64,000 nucleotides of DNA from CAIZWU01 sp942492905. GTDB lineage: Bacteria; Verrucomicrobiota; Verrucomicrobiia; Verrucomicrobiales; V1-33. The notes beneath the pieces are model-generated. The model was not told the DNA's origin, did not search any database, and worked only from the letters and a program-made list of their open reading frames with translations. Position 1 is the stretch's first letter, and every line of letters starts with the position of its first letter. The DNA is taken from positions 4,650,001 to 4,714,000 of the forward strand of contig OW818657.1 in the NCBI GenBank assembly GCA_942492905.1, written 5' to 3'. A program made the position numbers and the translations under genes. Below are positions 41,250 through 49,718 of the stretch, one piece after another.

Positions 41250-42940
41250 GACGCCTCCCCTCCTACGGCTTCCTGCTTTTCATCATGGTGGTGATGGGAT
41301 GCTTCTTCCTCTATCCGATCTACAACACCGTCCGCGAGGCGTTCACCAAGCCGGGAGGCGGGTTCACCCTGGAATATGTGGGCCAGATTTTCAGCAATCC
41401 GATTTACCGGGAAGGCTTGATCAATGCGCTGAAGATGGCGGCGGGGAGCACGTTGGGAGCGATGATTCTGGCGCTGCCGTTGGCGGTGTTGAGCGCACGG
41501 TTTTCCTTTCCCATGAAGGGATTGCTGGGGGCATTGGTCCTGGTGCCACTGATTCTGCCGCCGTTTGTGGGGACCATCGGGGTGAAGCAGATCCTCGGTC
41601 AACATGGTGCGCTGAATGCCCTACTGATGCCGGGACAGATTGCCCTGGGCGAGCCGATGGACTGGCTGGGCAATGGCCGGCTATTCGGCGTCATTCTGAT
41701 GAATGCGCTGCATCTGTATCCGATTCTTTATCTGAACATCACGGCCTCCCTGGCCAATCTCGATCCTGCGCTGGATGAGGCGGCGGAAAACCTCGGGTGC
41801 TCGCCCTGGCGCCGGTTTTGGAAGATCACCCTGCCGCTGGCCATGCCGGGGATTTTTGCCGGGGCCTCCATCGTCTTCATCTGGGGATTCACCGAATTGG
41901 GGGTGCCGCTGATGTTCGACTATTCGCGGGTCACCTCGGTGCAGATCTTCGACGGCATCAAGGAAATCGGCGGCAATCCCCTGCCCTACGCCCTCGTCGC
42001 CATCATGCTGGTGGCCAGCGTGCTGCTTTTCATCCTGAGCAAGTTTCTCTTCGGCCGTTCGGACTTCGCGGGCAGTGGCCGCGCCAGCATGGCGGCACAG
42101 ACGCCCGCCATCGGTGGCGTGAAAGGCTGGCTGGCGACTCTCGGCTTTGCCTTGGTCATCTTTCTCGCGGTGTTGCCCCACCTCGGGGTCACCCTGACCT
42201 CCTTTGCGACGGACTGGAATGATTCCGTGCTGCCCTCCGGTTTTACCCTGCAGCATTACCGCGATGCCCTGAGCCACGGCCTCACCGTGCCCTCCATCCT
42301 GAACAGCCTGAAATACGCCGGTCTCGCCACCTTCATTGATGTCATCCTCGGCGTCACCATCGCCTGGATCGTGGTCCGCACCAAGCTGCCCGGCCGCCAC
42401 CTCCTTGATTCCCTTTCCATGCTGCCCATCGCGGTGCCGGGCCTCGTCCTGGCGTTTGGTTATCTGGCGATGACCCGCGAGGGGCAGCCCTTTCACTGGC
42501 TGATCGGAGCCGATGAGGACCCGTATTGGATCATCGTGATCGCCTACGCCATGCGCCGCCTGCCCTACGTGGTGCGCAGTGCCAGCGCGGGCCTGCAACA
42601 GACCAGCGTGAGCCTGGAGGAAGCGGCACAGAACCTGGGATGTCCGCCGTTCCGCACCCTCTTCCGCATCACCCTGCCCCTGATCAGCGCCAACCTTATC
42701 GCGGGAGCACTGCTCGCCTTCTCCTTCGGCATGCTGGAAGTCTCCGACAGCCTCATTCTGGCGCAGAAAGGCGAGCACTATCCGATCACCAAGGCGATTT
42801 ACAATCTCAACGGAGCGCTCGGCAATGGGGAAGCCCTGGCCTCGGCGCTGGGGGTGTGGGCGATGGTGTTCCTGACGATCACCCTCGCCGGAACCGGGAT
42901 GATTCTGGGCAAAAAAATGGGCGCCCTGTTCCGCGCCTGA
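41246..42940 (+). CDS. ABC importer permease, two fused domains (FbpB-like)
   Basis: The 564-residue protein contains two BPD_transp_1 permease halves in one chain, as in FbpB-type iron transporters. Each has an EAA loop that contacts the ATPase: EAAENLGCSPWRRFWKITLP (about residues 180-200) and EEAAQNLGCPPFRTLFRITL (about 457-477). Roughly 12 membrane helices are predicted. It belongs functionally with the ATPase at 35326 and the binding protein at 36445, though two genes separate it from them. It overlaps the preceding small membrane-protein gene by four bases. It is convergent with the coiled-coil gene 13 bases downstream. Confidence 0.92.
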   Translation: MRRLPSYGFLLFIMVVMGCFFLYPIYNTVREAFTKPGGGFTLEYVGQIFSNPIYREGLINALKMAAGSTLGAMILALPLAVLSARFSFPMKGLLGALVLVPLILPPFVGTIGVKQILGQHGALNALLMPGQIALGEPMDWLGNGRLFGVILMNALHLYPILYLNITASLANLDPALDEAAENLGCSPWRRFWKITLPLAMPGIFAGASIVFIWGFTELGVPLMFDYSRVTSVQIFDGIKEIGGNPLPYALVAIMLVASVLLFILSKFLFGRSDFAGSGRASMAAQTPAIGGVKGWLATLGFALVIFLAVLPHLGVTLTSFATDWNDSVLPSGFTLQHYRDALSHGLTVPSILNSLKYAGLATFIDVILGVTIAWIVVRTKLPGRHLLDSLSMLPIAVPGLVLAFGYLAMTREGQPFHWLIGADEDPYWIIVIAYAMRRLPYVVRSASAGLQQTSVSLEEAAQNLGCPPFRTLFRITLPLISANLIAGALLAFSFGMLEVSDSLILAQKGEHYPITKAIYNLNGALGNGEALASALGVWAMVFLTITLAGTGMILGKKMGALFRA

Positions 42941-42953
42941 AGTCCGCCCCGGC

Positions 42954-43838
42954 CTAACGGCTGGCCCGGCGGGCGAGGCGCTGGTTGTATTGAATGCTGC
43001 GTTTCAAATAACGGATGCGCCCGACGAGGGGACCAAACCGGCTGAGCACTTTGCGGACGGCCGGATCGGGATTGTCGATCTGGCTGGAAAGGTATTGTCC
43101 TATCTGGAAGGAAAACTCGTTTTTCTGGGATTCAAAGGACCCCAGCCGCGCCGAGATTTCCGCAATTTGTTTGGAGCGCCGGCCGATTTCAAGCACGAGG
43201 TCCGCCGTCTGGGCCTTGTGCCTTTCACGCAGGCCGGAAATCTCCGCATCAATGCCTTGCACGGTGAGTTCCAGCCGCTGCACGCTCTCCTCGAGTGAGG
43301 CAATGGCGGCAAGATCCCTTGTGTGCTCCTCCTTAAGTTCAGCTAAGGAAAGGCGGGTCCGCTCGATCTCGGCACTGAAATCTCCCTCGATCTGCTTCTT
43401 CAGCACTTCCAATTTGCCTTTGAGGGAGGTGAACCGGCGGCGGGTTTCACTATCACGGTCCTTGATCTCCTCCACCTCATCCATCAGGCCGACTGCTTTG
43501 GACATCAACTCTGCTTTGCCTTTGCGCAGGGCATCGACATCGTTCTCCACCTCGTCCTCGATGCTATAGAGGCGATCCTGCGCGGTCTCGTTTTCGGTGG
43601 TGAGCTGATCACTCTGGGCGCGGAGTTGCTGCTGCTGGCTCTGGAGATCGGTCAATTGCCAGTAGTCCCCGGAGAGTCTTTCGATGGATTCGGTGGCCGG
43701 CCACGCGAGTTTCCCCAACAAATCCTGGGCTTCCGCGAGTTGCTGGGTCTCCCGGGTCACCGCATTCCACCGGGCACGCTCCCTCCGGAGGCCAAGTTGC
43801 CAGGCAAACCGTCCTAGAAAGAAACCAATGGCATTCAT
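42954..43838 (-). CDS. Coiled-coil protein, function unknown
   Basis: The 294-residue protein starts with a short hydrophobic stretch (MNAIGFFLGRFAWQLGL). From about residue 40 to 245 it is an almost continuous coiled coil rich in Leu, Glu, Gln, Arg and Lys, with heptad-like segments such as QDRLYSIEDEVENDVDALRK and LAELKEEHTRDLAAIASLEE. The C-terminus is basic (IRYLKRSIQYNQRLARRASR). No enzymatic motif is seen. It may be a membrane-attached scaffold; that is inference only. It is convergent with the ABC permease and downstream of dnaJ on the same strand, separated by 217 bases. Confidence 0.65.
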   Translation of the reverse strand: MNAIGFFLGRFAWQLGLRRERARWNAVTRETQQLAEAQDLLGKLAWPATESIERLSGDYWQLTDLQSQQQQLRAQSDQLTTENETAQDRLYSIEDEVENDVDALRKGKAELMSKAVGLMDEVEEIKDRDSETRRRFTSLKGKLEVLKKQIEGDFSAEIERTRLSLAELKEEHTRDLAAIASLEESVQRLELTVQGIDAEISGLRERHKAQTADLVLEIGRRSKQIAEISARLGSFESQKNEFSFQIGQYLSSQIDNPDPAVRKVLSRFGPLVGRIRYLKRSIQYNQRLARRASR

Positions 43839-44055
43839 GCAGATGGAGGAAGGCAGAAGTTATCGGAACTTCCACCCGCGCGATTCAGAACGGCAGGAGG
43901 GGAGAACTGACAAGTCGTAATTCGTAACGGATTCGACCCTCCGGCACGGACCCGGAAAACTGGTTCGGGCAAAGGAATCATGAGCCAGTGGGAGATGGGT
44001 GGCCGGAGCACGGACTGCCGGAAAAGACCGTCCGCAGATTTCCTCCGGGTGATTT

Positions 44056-45231
44056 TCAGGAAAAGAACCGCTTCGCCTTTTCAAAGAAACCCTCGGACAT
44101 CGGCGTGTTCTGGTCCCCGCAGGAGTCGGCGAAAGCTTTCAGTTTTTCCTTCTGTTCGGCATTGAGGTTGGTCGGCACTTCCACCTGGATGGTGACGAGG
44201 AGGTCGCCCTTGATGCCCCGGTTCAGGACCGGCATGCCTTTCCCCCGCAGACGGAAGACGGTGCCGGACTGGGTCCCGGCCGGAATTTTGAGGGAAGCCT
44301 TGCCCTCCATGGTGGGAACGAGCAACTCGCCGCCCAAGGTGGTTTTGGCATAACTGACCGGGATCTCGCAGAAAAGATCATTGTCCTCGCGCTCGAAGAC
44401 TTCGTGCTTTTTGATGTGGATCACCACGTAGAGGTCGCCGGCCGGACCGCCGCGGAAACCCGCATCACCATTGCCCGAGGAGCGGAGCCGGCTGCCCTCG
44501 CCGATCCCGGCGGGAATCCGCAGTTTGATCCGGGTGGATTTCTCGACCCGGCCCTGGCCCCGGCAGTCGGAACAGGGATTGGAAATGATCTGGCCCGTCC
44601 CTGAGCAATCGGGACACGGCTGCTGAACCTGGAAGAACCCGCGGCTGGCGATGACCTGGCCAACTCCGCCACAGGTGGGGCAGGTTTTGGCCGAACCCCC
44701 TTTGGCTGCACCCGTGGTGGCACAGGTATCGCAGGCGACAGCACGTTCCAGCTCGACTTGTTTTTCCACGCCTTGGGCGGCCTCTTCAAGGCTGATTTCC
44801 AGATCGTAGCGCAGGTCACTGCCCCGGGCCTTGCCGGAGCGGGCGCCGCGGCCCCCGCCTCCTCCGCCACCACCACCGAAAAATTCTTCGAAGATGCTGC
44901 CACCACCCCCGCCGCCACCCGCTCCCCCGAAGACTTCGCGGAAGATATCAAAAGGATCATGGAACCCACCCCGCCCTGCTCCCGCCCCGGCACCGGCTCC
45001 GGCAGAGAACGCGGCATGACCATAGCGGTCGTAGGCGGCCTTTTTATCGTCATCTCCGAGCACATCGTAAGCTTCCCCGAGTTCCTTGAATTTTTCCTCG
45101 GCGGCTTTGTCGTCCGGATTCCGGTCGGGGTGATACTTGAGGGCAAGCTGCCGGTAGGCCTTCTTGATCTCGTCCGTGCTCGCACCTTTGGCGACGCCAA
45201 GGACTTCGTAGTAATCTCGTTTGCTTGCCAT
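44056..45231 (-). CDS. dnaJ: Chaperone DnaJ
   Basis: The 391-residue protein has the J domain (DYYEVLGVAKGAST), with HPD at residues 34-36 for stimulating DnaK ATPase. A Gly/Phe-rich linker follows, with long runs of Gly near GGGGGGGSIFEEFFGGGG. The zinc-binding region has four motifs: CDTCATTG, CPTCGGVG, CPDCSGTG and CSDCRGQG, of which the first lacks one of the usual glycines. Substrate-binding beta domains follow. It forms a likely operon with grpE, 12 bases upstream on the same strand. dnaK is not in the window. Confidence 0.97.
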   Translation of the reverse strand: MASKRDYYEVLGVAKGASTDEIKKAYRQLALKYHPDRNPDDKAAEEKFKELGEAYDVLGDDDKKAAYDRYGHAAFSAGAGAGAGAGRGGFHDPFDIFREVFGGAGGGGGGGSIFEEFFGGGGGGGGGRGARSGKARGSDLRYDLEISLEEAAQGVEKQVELERAVACDTCATTGAAKGGSAKTCPTCGGVGQVIASRGFFQVQQPCPDCSGTGQIISNPCSDCRGQGRVEKSTRIKLRIPAGIGEGSRLRSSGNGDAGFRGGPAGDLYVVIHIKKHEVFEREDNDLFCEIPVSYAKTTLGGELLVPTMEGKASLKIPAGTQSGTVFRLRGKGMPVLNRGIKGDLLVTIQVEVPTNLNAEQKEKLKAFADSCGDQNTPMSEGFFEKAKRFFS

Positions 45232-45243
45232 GAGAGGAGGAAT

Positions 45244-45792
45244 TTATTTCGCAGCGGGGCCGCTGGAGACGATTACGGAAGCCGGACGCAGCAGGCGGTC
45301 GCGGAGTTTATACCCCCGGCGGGTTTGGGAAATCACCGTTCCTTCGGCCACCGTGTCACTGGGCTGCTGGGAGACGGCTTCGTGGAGGTTGGGGTCGAAA
45401 GGCATGCCCACGGCGGAGATTTCCTCCACCCCGTTGTCTTTCAGAAAATCCTGGATCTGACGCAGCACCATGCTGAGACCGACATAAAGGTTGGAACCCT
45501 CGGACTCCGCCTTGGCCGCCGCCATGCCGTAGTCGAAATTATCCAGCACGGGAAGCAGGCTCTCAAGGAGACCGGCGTTGGCGTATTTGACCGTTTCCTG
45601 CAGGTCCCGGGCGGTGCGCTTGCGGAAATTGTCCAGTTCCGCGGCCGCCCGATGGGCCGCGTCCTTCCACTGGGCCGCTTCCATCAAGGCCTGATTGAGA
45701 GGGTCCGGCTCGGCTTCTGCCCCGGAGAGATCGTTCACATCAAGGTCTTCAGAGGGATTCAAGGGATCAGTCGGGGAGGTAGGTTCGCTCAT
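45244..45792 (-). CDS. grpE: Nucleotide exchange factor GrpE
   Basis: The 182-residue protein has an acidic, disordered N-terminus (residues 1-33), then the coiled coil and beta-wing head: DNFRKRTARDLQETVKYANA and SLLPVLDNFDYGM, then the C-terminal VISQTRRGYKLRDRLLRPASV. It releases ADP from DnaK. It lies 12 bases upstream of dnaJ on the same strand. I found no CIRCE repeat upstream, so heat-shock control would need another mechanism. Confidence 0.96.
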   Translation of the reverse strand: MSEPTSPTDPLNPSEDLDVNDLSGAEAEPDPLNQALMEAAQWKDAAHRAAAELDNFRKRTARDLQETVKYANAGLLESLLPVLDNFDYGMAAAKAESEGSNLYVGLSMVLRQIQDFLKDNGVEEISAVGMPFDPNLHEAVSQQPSDTVAEGTVISQTRRGYKLRDRLLRPASVIVSSGPAAK

Positions 45793-45812
45793 GGGGGAAG
45801 GCGGAGATTCGG

Positions 45813-45841
45813 AAAATTAAAAAGGGCCCCGGCATGCCGGG
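45813..45841 (-). terminator. Possible intrinsic terminator between pterin dehydratase and grpE
   Basis: Bases 45828-45841 are the 14-base palindrome CCCGGCATGCCGGG. On the minus strand it is followed by GCCCTTTTTAATTTT. It lies about 170 bases past the pterin dehydratase stop and 21 bases upstream of the grpE start, so it could instead be a control site for grpE. Confidence 0.35.
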
Positions 45842-46011
45842 AGTCGCGATCATAACGGGCAACGGACGGGTCTCAACCTGAATTCTCAGATAGAGCACCC
45901 GCCTTCCACCCCGGCCGCGGGCGTCATACCGCGCCAGCGGGCAATCATGAAAGACCACCGGGCTGCCGGGCAAACCCCTGCCGTTCCTGCTGCCGTCGGG
46001 GCAGCCGGAGA

Positions 46012-46293
46012 TCAGTCGATCAGGTTGTCGAGCCGCTTGGCGACTTCGACATCCGCCTCGGTGACGCCACCCGCATCATGGGTGGTCAGCATCAGGATGA
46101 CCTTGCCGTAACGGATGTCCACATCCGGATGATGACCTTCATCCTCAGCGACTTCAGCGACTTCATTGAGAAAGTCCACCGCTTCGGTAAAGCCATCGAA
46201 CTCCACCGAGCGGGAGATTTTCTTCCCGTCAATTTCCCATTCAGGAACTTTTTTGAGGAGGCGTTTGAGATCTTCTTTGGATAGGACGTCCAT
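46012..46293 (-). CDS. 4a-hydroxytetrahydrobiopterin dehydratase (PCD/DCoH family)
   Basis: The 93-residue protein contains the PCD signature: an acidic pair then HHP (EDEGHHPDVDIRYGKV), a later His in LTTHDAGG and a final Asp. The enzyme dehydrates 4a-hydroxytetrahydrobiopterin to quinonoid dihydrobiopterin. Many bacteria keep this gene without a phenylalanine hydroxylase, sometimes tied to molybdopterin use; moaA occurs in the window but is about 27 kb away. The gene is divergent from cysK with a 188-base gap. Confidence 0.9.
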   Translation of the reverse strand: MDVLSKEDLKRLLKKVPEWEIDGKKISRSVEFDGFTEAVDFLNEVAEVAEDEGHHPDVDIRYGKVILMLTTHDAGGVTEADVEVAKRLDNLID

Positions 46294-46389
46294 GATGGGA
46301 AAGTTTTGGGGATAGGCACCGGAAGGGATGGTGAATGAGCAGACGCGCGCCCTTCCGGATTGGCGCGCATTGAACCCCTGTTCTTTCTG

Positions 46390-46417
46390 TTGTCAAAAGT
46401 AATGCTGAAAATATTGT
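46390..46417 (+). promoter_or_regulatory. Candidate sigma70-type promoter for cysK
   Basis: TTGTCA at 46390-46395 and TATTGT at 46412-46417 are spaced by 16 bases and lie about 64 bases upstream of the cysK start. This AT-rich patch is distinct from its GC-rich surroundings. Consensus matching in this phylum is uncertain. Confidence 0.35.
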
Positions 46418-46481
46418 TGCACCCCCGGCCCGCCCCGCCCACTCTCCGGGCCTTCCACTTTCCATCCATTTTATCAACGCC

Positions 46482-47447
46482 ATGGGACGCCTCTACAACA
46501 ACATCGTCGAAACCGTTGGCCGCACTCCCTTGGTGCGCCTCAATCATATTACCAAGGACGCTGGCGCCACCATCGCGCTGAAATGCGAGTTTTTCAATCC
46601 CCTGGGCAGTGTGAAGGACCGCATCGGGATGAACATGATCGCCGATGGGGAAGCCAAAGGCCTGATCACCAAGGACACCACCATCGTGGAGCCCACCAGC
46701 GGCAATACCGGGATCGCCCTCGCATTTGTAGCTGCCGCCAAGGGATACAAACTCATTTTGACCATGCCGGAGACCATGTCTCTGGAACGCCGCACCCTGC
46801 TGGCCATGCTGGGCGCCGAGTTGGTCCTTACCCCTGGCCCGAAAGGCATGAAGGGCGCCATTGAAAAAGCTTCCGAAATCGTGGCCGCCACGCCCGGAGC
46901 CTACATGCCCCAGCAGTTCAATAATCCGGCCAATCCCTCCATCCACGAAAGCACCACCGCGGTCGAACTCTGGGAAGACACCGATGGCGCGATCGACATT
47001 CTCATCAGTGCGGTGGGCACCGGAGGCACCATTACTGGATGCAGCCGCACCCTGAAAGCCAAAAAACCCGGTCTCCTCAGCATCGCCGTCGAACCTGAAG
47101 CGAGCCCGGTGATCTCCCAAACCCTCGCGGGCGAACCAGTGGTGCCGGCTCCCCACAAAATCCAAGGCACGGGCGCGGGATTTATCCCCAATAATCTGGA
47201 CCTCAAACTGGTGGATGAAGTCATCAAAGTCTCCAACGACGAAGCCATCCTGATGGCCCGTCGCCTCGCCAAGGAAGAAGGTATTCTGGTGGGCATCAGC
47301 ACCGGCGCCAATGTCCATGCCGCCCTCCAGGTCGCCAACCGCCCGGAAAACAAAGGCAAACTCATTGTGACCATTGCCTGCTCCACCGGCGAACGCTACC
47401 TCTCCACTGCCCTTGCGGACGAAGCCCGCGCCCAGGTGGGTTCCTGA
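46482..47447 (+). CDS. cysK: Cysteine synthase A (O-acetylserine sulfhydrylase)
   Basis: The 321-residue fold-type II PLP enzyme has the PLP lysine Lys45 in GSVKDRIG, the substrate loop TSGNTG, and the phosphate-binding GTGGT in SAVGTGGTITG. Length and the C-terminus (ACSTGERYLSTALADE) fit CysK rather than cystathionine beta-synthase, as no CBS domains are present. It makes L-cysteine from O-acetylserine and sulfide. It is divergent from the pterin dehydratase gene and followed by a TPR-type membrane protein gene. Confidence 0.95.
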   Translation: MGRLYNNIVETVGRTPLVRLNHITKDAGATIALKCEFFNPLGSVKDRIGMNMIADGEAKGLITKDTTIVEPTSGNTGIALAFVAAAKGYKLILTMPETMSLERRTLLAMLGAELVLTPGPKGMKGAIEKASEIVAATPGAYMPQQFNNPANPSIHESTTAVELWEDTDGAIDILISAVGTGGTITGCSRTLKAKKPGLLSIAVEPEASPVISQTLAGEPVVPAPHKIQGTGAGFIPNNLDLKLVDEVIKVSNDEAILMARRLAKEEGILVGISTGANVHAALQVANRPENKGKLIVTIACSTGERYLSTALADEARAQVGS

Positions 47448-47536
47448 AATTCCTGAAGCGGAAACAATCCCCTGGCTTCATGGAAGCCCTTCCGCGCTGA
47501 AATCCGCTTCCCCCCTATCGTCTTTTCAAACAATCA

Positions 47537-48415
47537 ATGGCCTCCGACCCCAAACAAGCTCCCGTCCCCGTCGCTGAACTCGAATATGAGCACAGCCCGC
47601 TGGAAGACGCCGTAATCCGCTACCGCAAGCAACTTATCCTCGTCGGAACCCTCGCGCTCCTTGGCACCGTGGGATATTTTGGAAGCAAATTGTGGAAGGA
47701 ATCCCAGCACAAAAACGCCGCCCTGGCCTTCACCCGCGCCGAAACCGTGGGCGAACTGCGCAATGTTGCCACCACCCACGCCGGCCTTCCCGCCGCAGGC
47801 AACGCCCTGCTCAAAGCCGCCCAATTGCTGGCGCAGGATGGCAAGGGCAAGGAAGCCATCGATGAACTGAACCAGTTCCTCAAGGATTACCCGCAGCACC
47901 CCTTGGCCGATCTCGCCAAATTCCGCCTCGCCGACGTGCAATTGCAGGAGGGGGCGACTCAGGATGCCATGACCCGTTTCCTGGAAGTCTCCAATACTCC
48001 GGGTTCGCCCTATGCAGCGCTGGCCCTGCTCCGCGTGGCGGACCAGAAATGGCAGGATGGGAAAATTGACGAAGCCCAAAAACTCTATCAGGAACTCCTC
48101 ACCAAACATGGCGGCAACCGCATGTTCGAGCTCGCCGAGCAGCGCCTCAAACAAATCAAAATCACTCCCCCGGTCCTCGTCGATTACGTGCCGGAACCTA
48201 CCCCGGCCCCCGGCACCCCGGGCGGCACTCCCGCAGGCCTCCCGGAAACCAACCTGGCGCCTCCTTCCGCAGCCGCGCTGGATAAAGCCATTTCCACCCC
48301 GGGCCTTTTAAGTGACGACCCCGCCCCGGCAGGCACCAGTCTGACCCCGGACGCGCCCCCCGCCAAGGAAGACTCGCTCCTGCCTCCGCCCGTCATCCCG
48401 GCCCCGGCAAAATAA
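47537..48415 (+). CDS. TPR-type membrane-anchored protein (YfgM-like)
   Basis: The 292-residue protein has one transmembrane segment near residues 32-50 (QLILVGTLALLGTVGYFGS), preceded by a short cytoplasmic tail, and then TPR-like helices from about 60 to 215 (KGKEAIDELNQFLKDYPQHPLADLAKFRLAD and DEAQKLYQELLTKHGGN). The last 75 residues are proline- and alanine-rich and probably disordered. The layout is like YfgM/TPR_21 ancillary proteins that sit at the inner membrane facing the periplasm. The partner is unknown. It is followed by the fusion gene after 82 bases. Confidence 0.72.
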   Translation: MASDPKQAPVPVAELEYEHSPLEDAVIRYRKQLILVGTLALLGTVGYFGSKLWKESQHKNAALAFTRAETVGELRNVATTHAGLPAAGNALLKAAQLLAQDGKGKEAIDELNQFLKDYPQHPLADLAKFRLADVQLQEGATQDAMTRFLEVSNTPGSPYAALALLRVADQKWQDGKIDEAQKLYQELLTKHGGNRMFELAEQRLKQIKITPPVLVDYVPEPTPAPGTPGGTPAGLPETNLAPPSAAALDKAISTPGLLSDDPAPAGTSLTPDAPPAKEDSLLPPPVIPAPAK

Positions 48416-48497
48416 GCGGAATCCCCGCCTTCGGGCTTCGGACAGCAGCGTCCTCCCGTCTGCGTACTGGCCAAAACAACCTTCTTTCATTTGCTAT

Positions 48498-49586
48498 ATG
48501 TCTGCCAGTGCCCTCACCCGCACCGCGGCCGCAGTGTGGCGTGATGAACTCCACGCCGCTGGCAAACGGGTCGTTTTCACCAGCGGTTGTTTCGACATCC
48601 TCCATGCCGGCCATGTCCGCTACCTCGCCCAGGCCCGTGCGCTCGGTGATGCCTTGATCATCGCGCTCAATTCCGACGCCTCCGTGCGCCAGATCAAGGG
48701 TCCCAGCCGCCCCATCAATCCCCAGGAAGACCGCGCTGAAGTCCTGCTGTCCCTGAAGTCCGTGGACGCCGTGGTCATCTTCGACGAACCGCGGACCACC
48801 GCCCTCATCCAAACGATCCATCCCCACCTCTTTGCCAAAGGCGGTGATTACACCTTGGATTCCCTCGATCCCGAAGAGCGTGCCGCCCTCGAAGCCCTCG
48901 GCGCCGAAATTCACCTCCTCCCGGAAGTGGCCGGCCGCTCCACCACCGCCACCCTCGCCCGCATGGCCCTGCCCGAAACCCCGGCCCGCCTGCCCCGGCT
49001 CGGCATCCTGGGCTCCGGCGAGGGCTCAAATTTCGGGGTCCTGCTCGAAGCCATCGACTCCGGCGCCCTTCCTGCGGAAATCGCTCTCGTGCTTTCCGAC
49101 AATCCCCAAGCCCGCATTCTCGACCGCGCCCGGGCCCGGAATATCCCCGCCGCCTGGATCGACCCCGGCGATCATCCCAACCGGTTCAGCCCCGCGGCCC
49201 AGCAGGCCGTCAGCGACCAATTCCGGGCCGCCGGATGTGATCTCATCGTCTGCGCAGGTTTCATGCGCCGTTTGAAAGACCCCGTTCTGAGCGATTTTGC
49301 CGGTCGGATCGTCAATATCCATCCTTCCCTGCTTCCGGCCTTTCCCGGACGCCAAGCCTGGGTTCAGGCCTTCGAGGCCTGTGTCACCGAAACGGGCTGC
49401 ACCGTCCACCTGATCGATGCCGGCATCGACACCGGCCCCATTCTAGCCCAGACTAGGGTGCCCGTTTTTATGGGTGACAGCGTGGATGACATCCGCCTTC
49501 GTATTCAGGCAGCCGAGCATGAGCTTTTCCCTAGGGCGATCCGCGATTTCCTCGCCACCCTGCCCCCGCTCCCCCAAGCGGGTTAA
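48498..49586 (+). CDS. Fusion: heptose 1-phosphate adenylyltransferase (RfaE2) domain + PurN
   Basis: The 362-residue protein joins two catalytic domains in one frame. Residues 1-155 are the cytidylyltransferase-like domain of RfaE2/HldE: FTSGCFDILHAGH with the HxGH signature (36-39), then LNSDASVRQIKGPSRPI and KGGDYTL (114-120). Residues 168-362 are glycinamide ribonucleotide formyltransferase: GSGEGSN (172-178) for the ribonucleotide, and catalytic Asn273, His275 (NIHPSLLPAFPG) and Asp311 (IDAGIDTG). Both active sites look intact. RfaE2 makes ADP-heptose for lipopolysaccharide; PurN is the third step of purine synthesis. The link between the two pathways is unexpected. No frameshift or stop separates the domains. 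Confidence 0.92.
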   Translation: MSASALTRTAAAVWRDELHAAGKRVVFTSGCFDILHAGHVRYLAQARALGDALIIALNSDASVRQIKGPSRPINPQEDRAEVLLSLKSVDAVVIFDEPRTTALIQTIHPHLFAKGGDYTLDSLDPEERAALEALGAEIHLLPEVAGRSTTATLARMALPETPARLPRLGILGSGEGSNFGVLLEAIDSGALPAEIALVLSDNPQARILDRARARNIPAAWIDPGDHPNRFSPAAQQAVSDQFRAAGCDLIVCAGFMRRLKDPVLSDFAGRIVNIHPSLLPAFPGRQAWVQAFEACVTETGCTVHLIDAGIDTGPILAQTRVPVFMGDSVDDIRLRIQAAEHELFPRAIRDFLATLPPLPQAG

Positions 49587-49718
49587 GCAGCGGGAGAAGC
49601 TTGACGCCTCCATTCCTTCCCGGGAGAATCGTGGCCGGAATCTATGGAATGCAGCTCTGCCGGCTGACGTCTAAAACCGCAGACCGGATCACCGCACCCC
49701 TCTTTTACCTTCTTCCCT

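Noticed and set aside
45793..46011. CIRCE-type heat-shock operator upstream of grpE
   Set aside because: The TTAGCACTC-N9-GAGTGCTAA pattern is absent. A 14-base GC palindrome is there, but fits a terminator or is chance.
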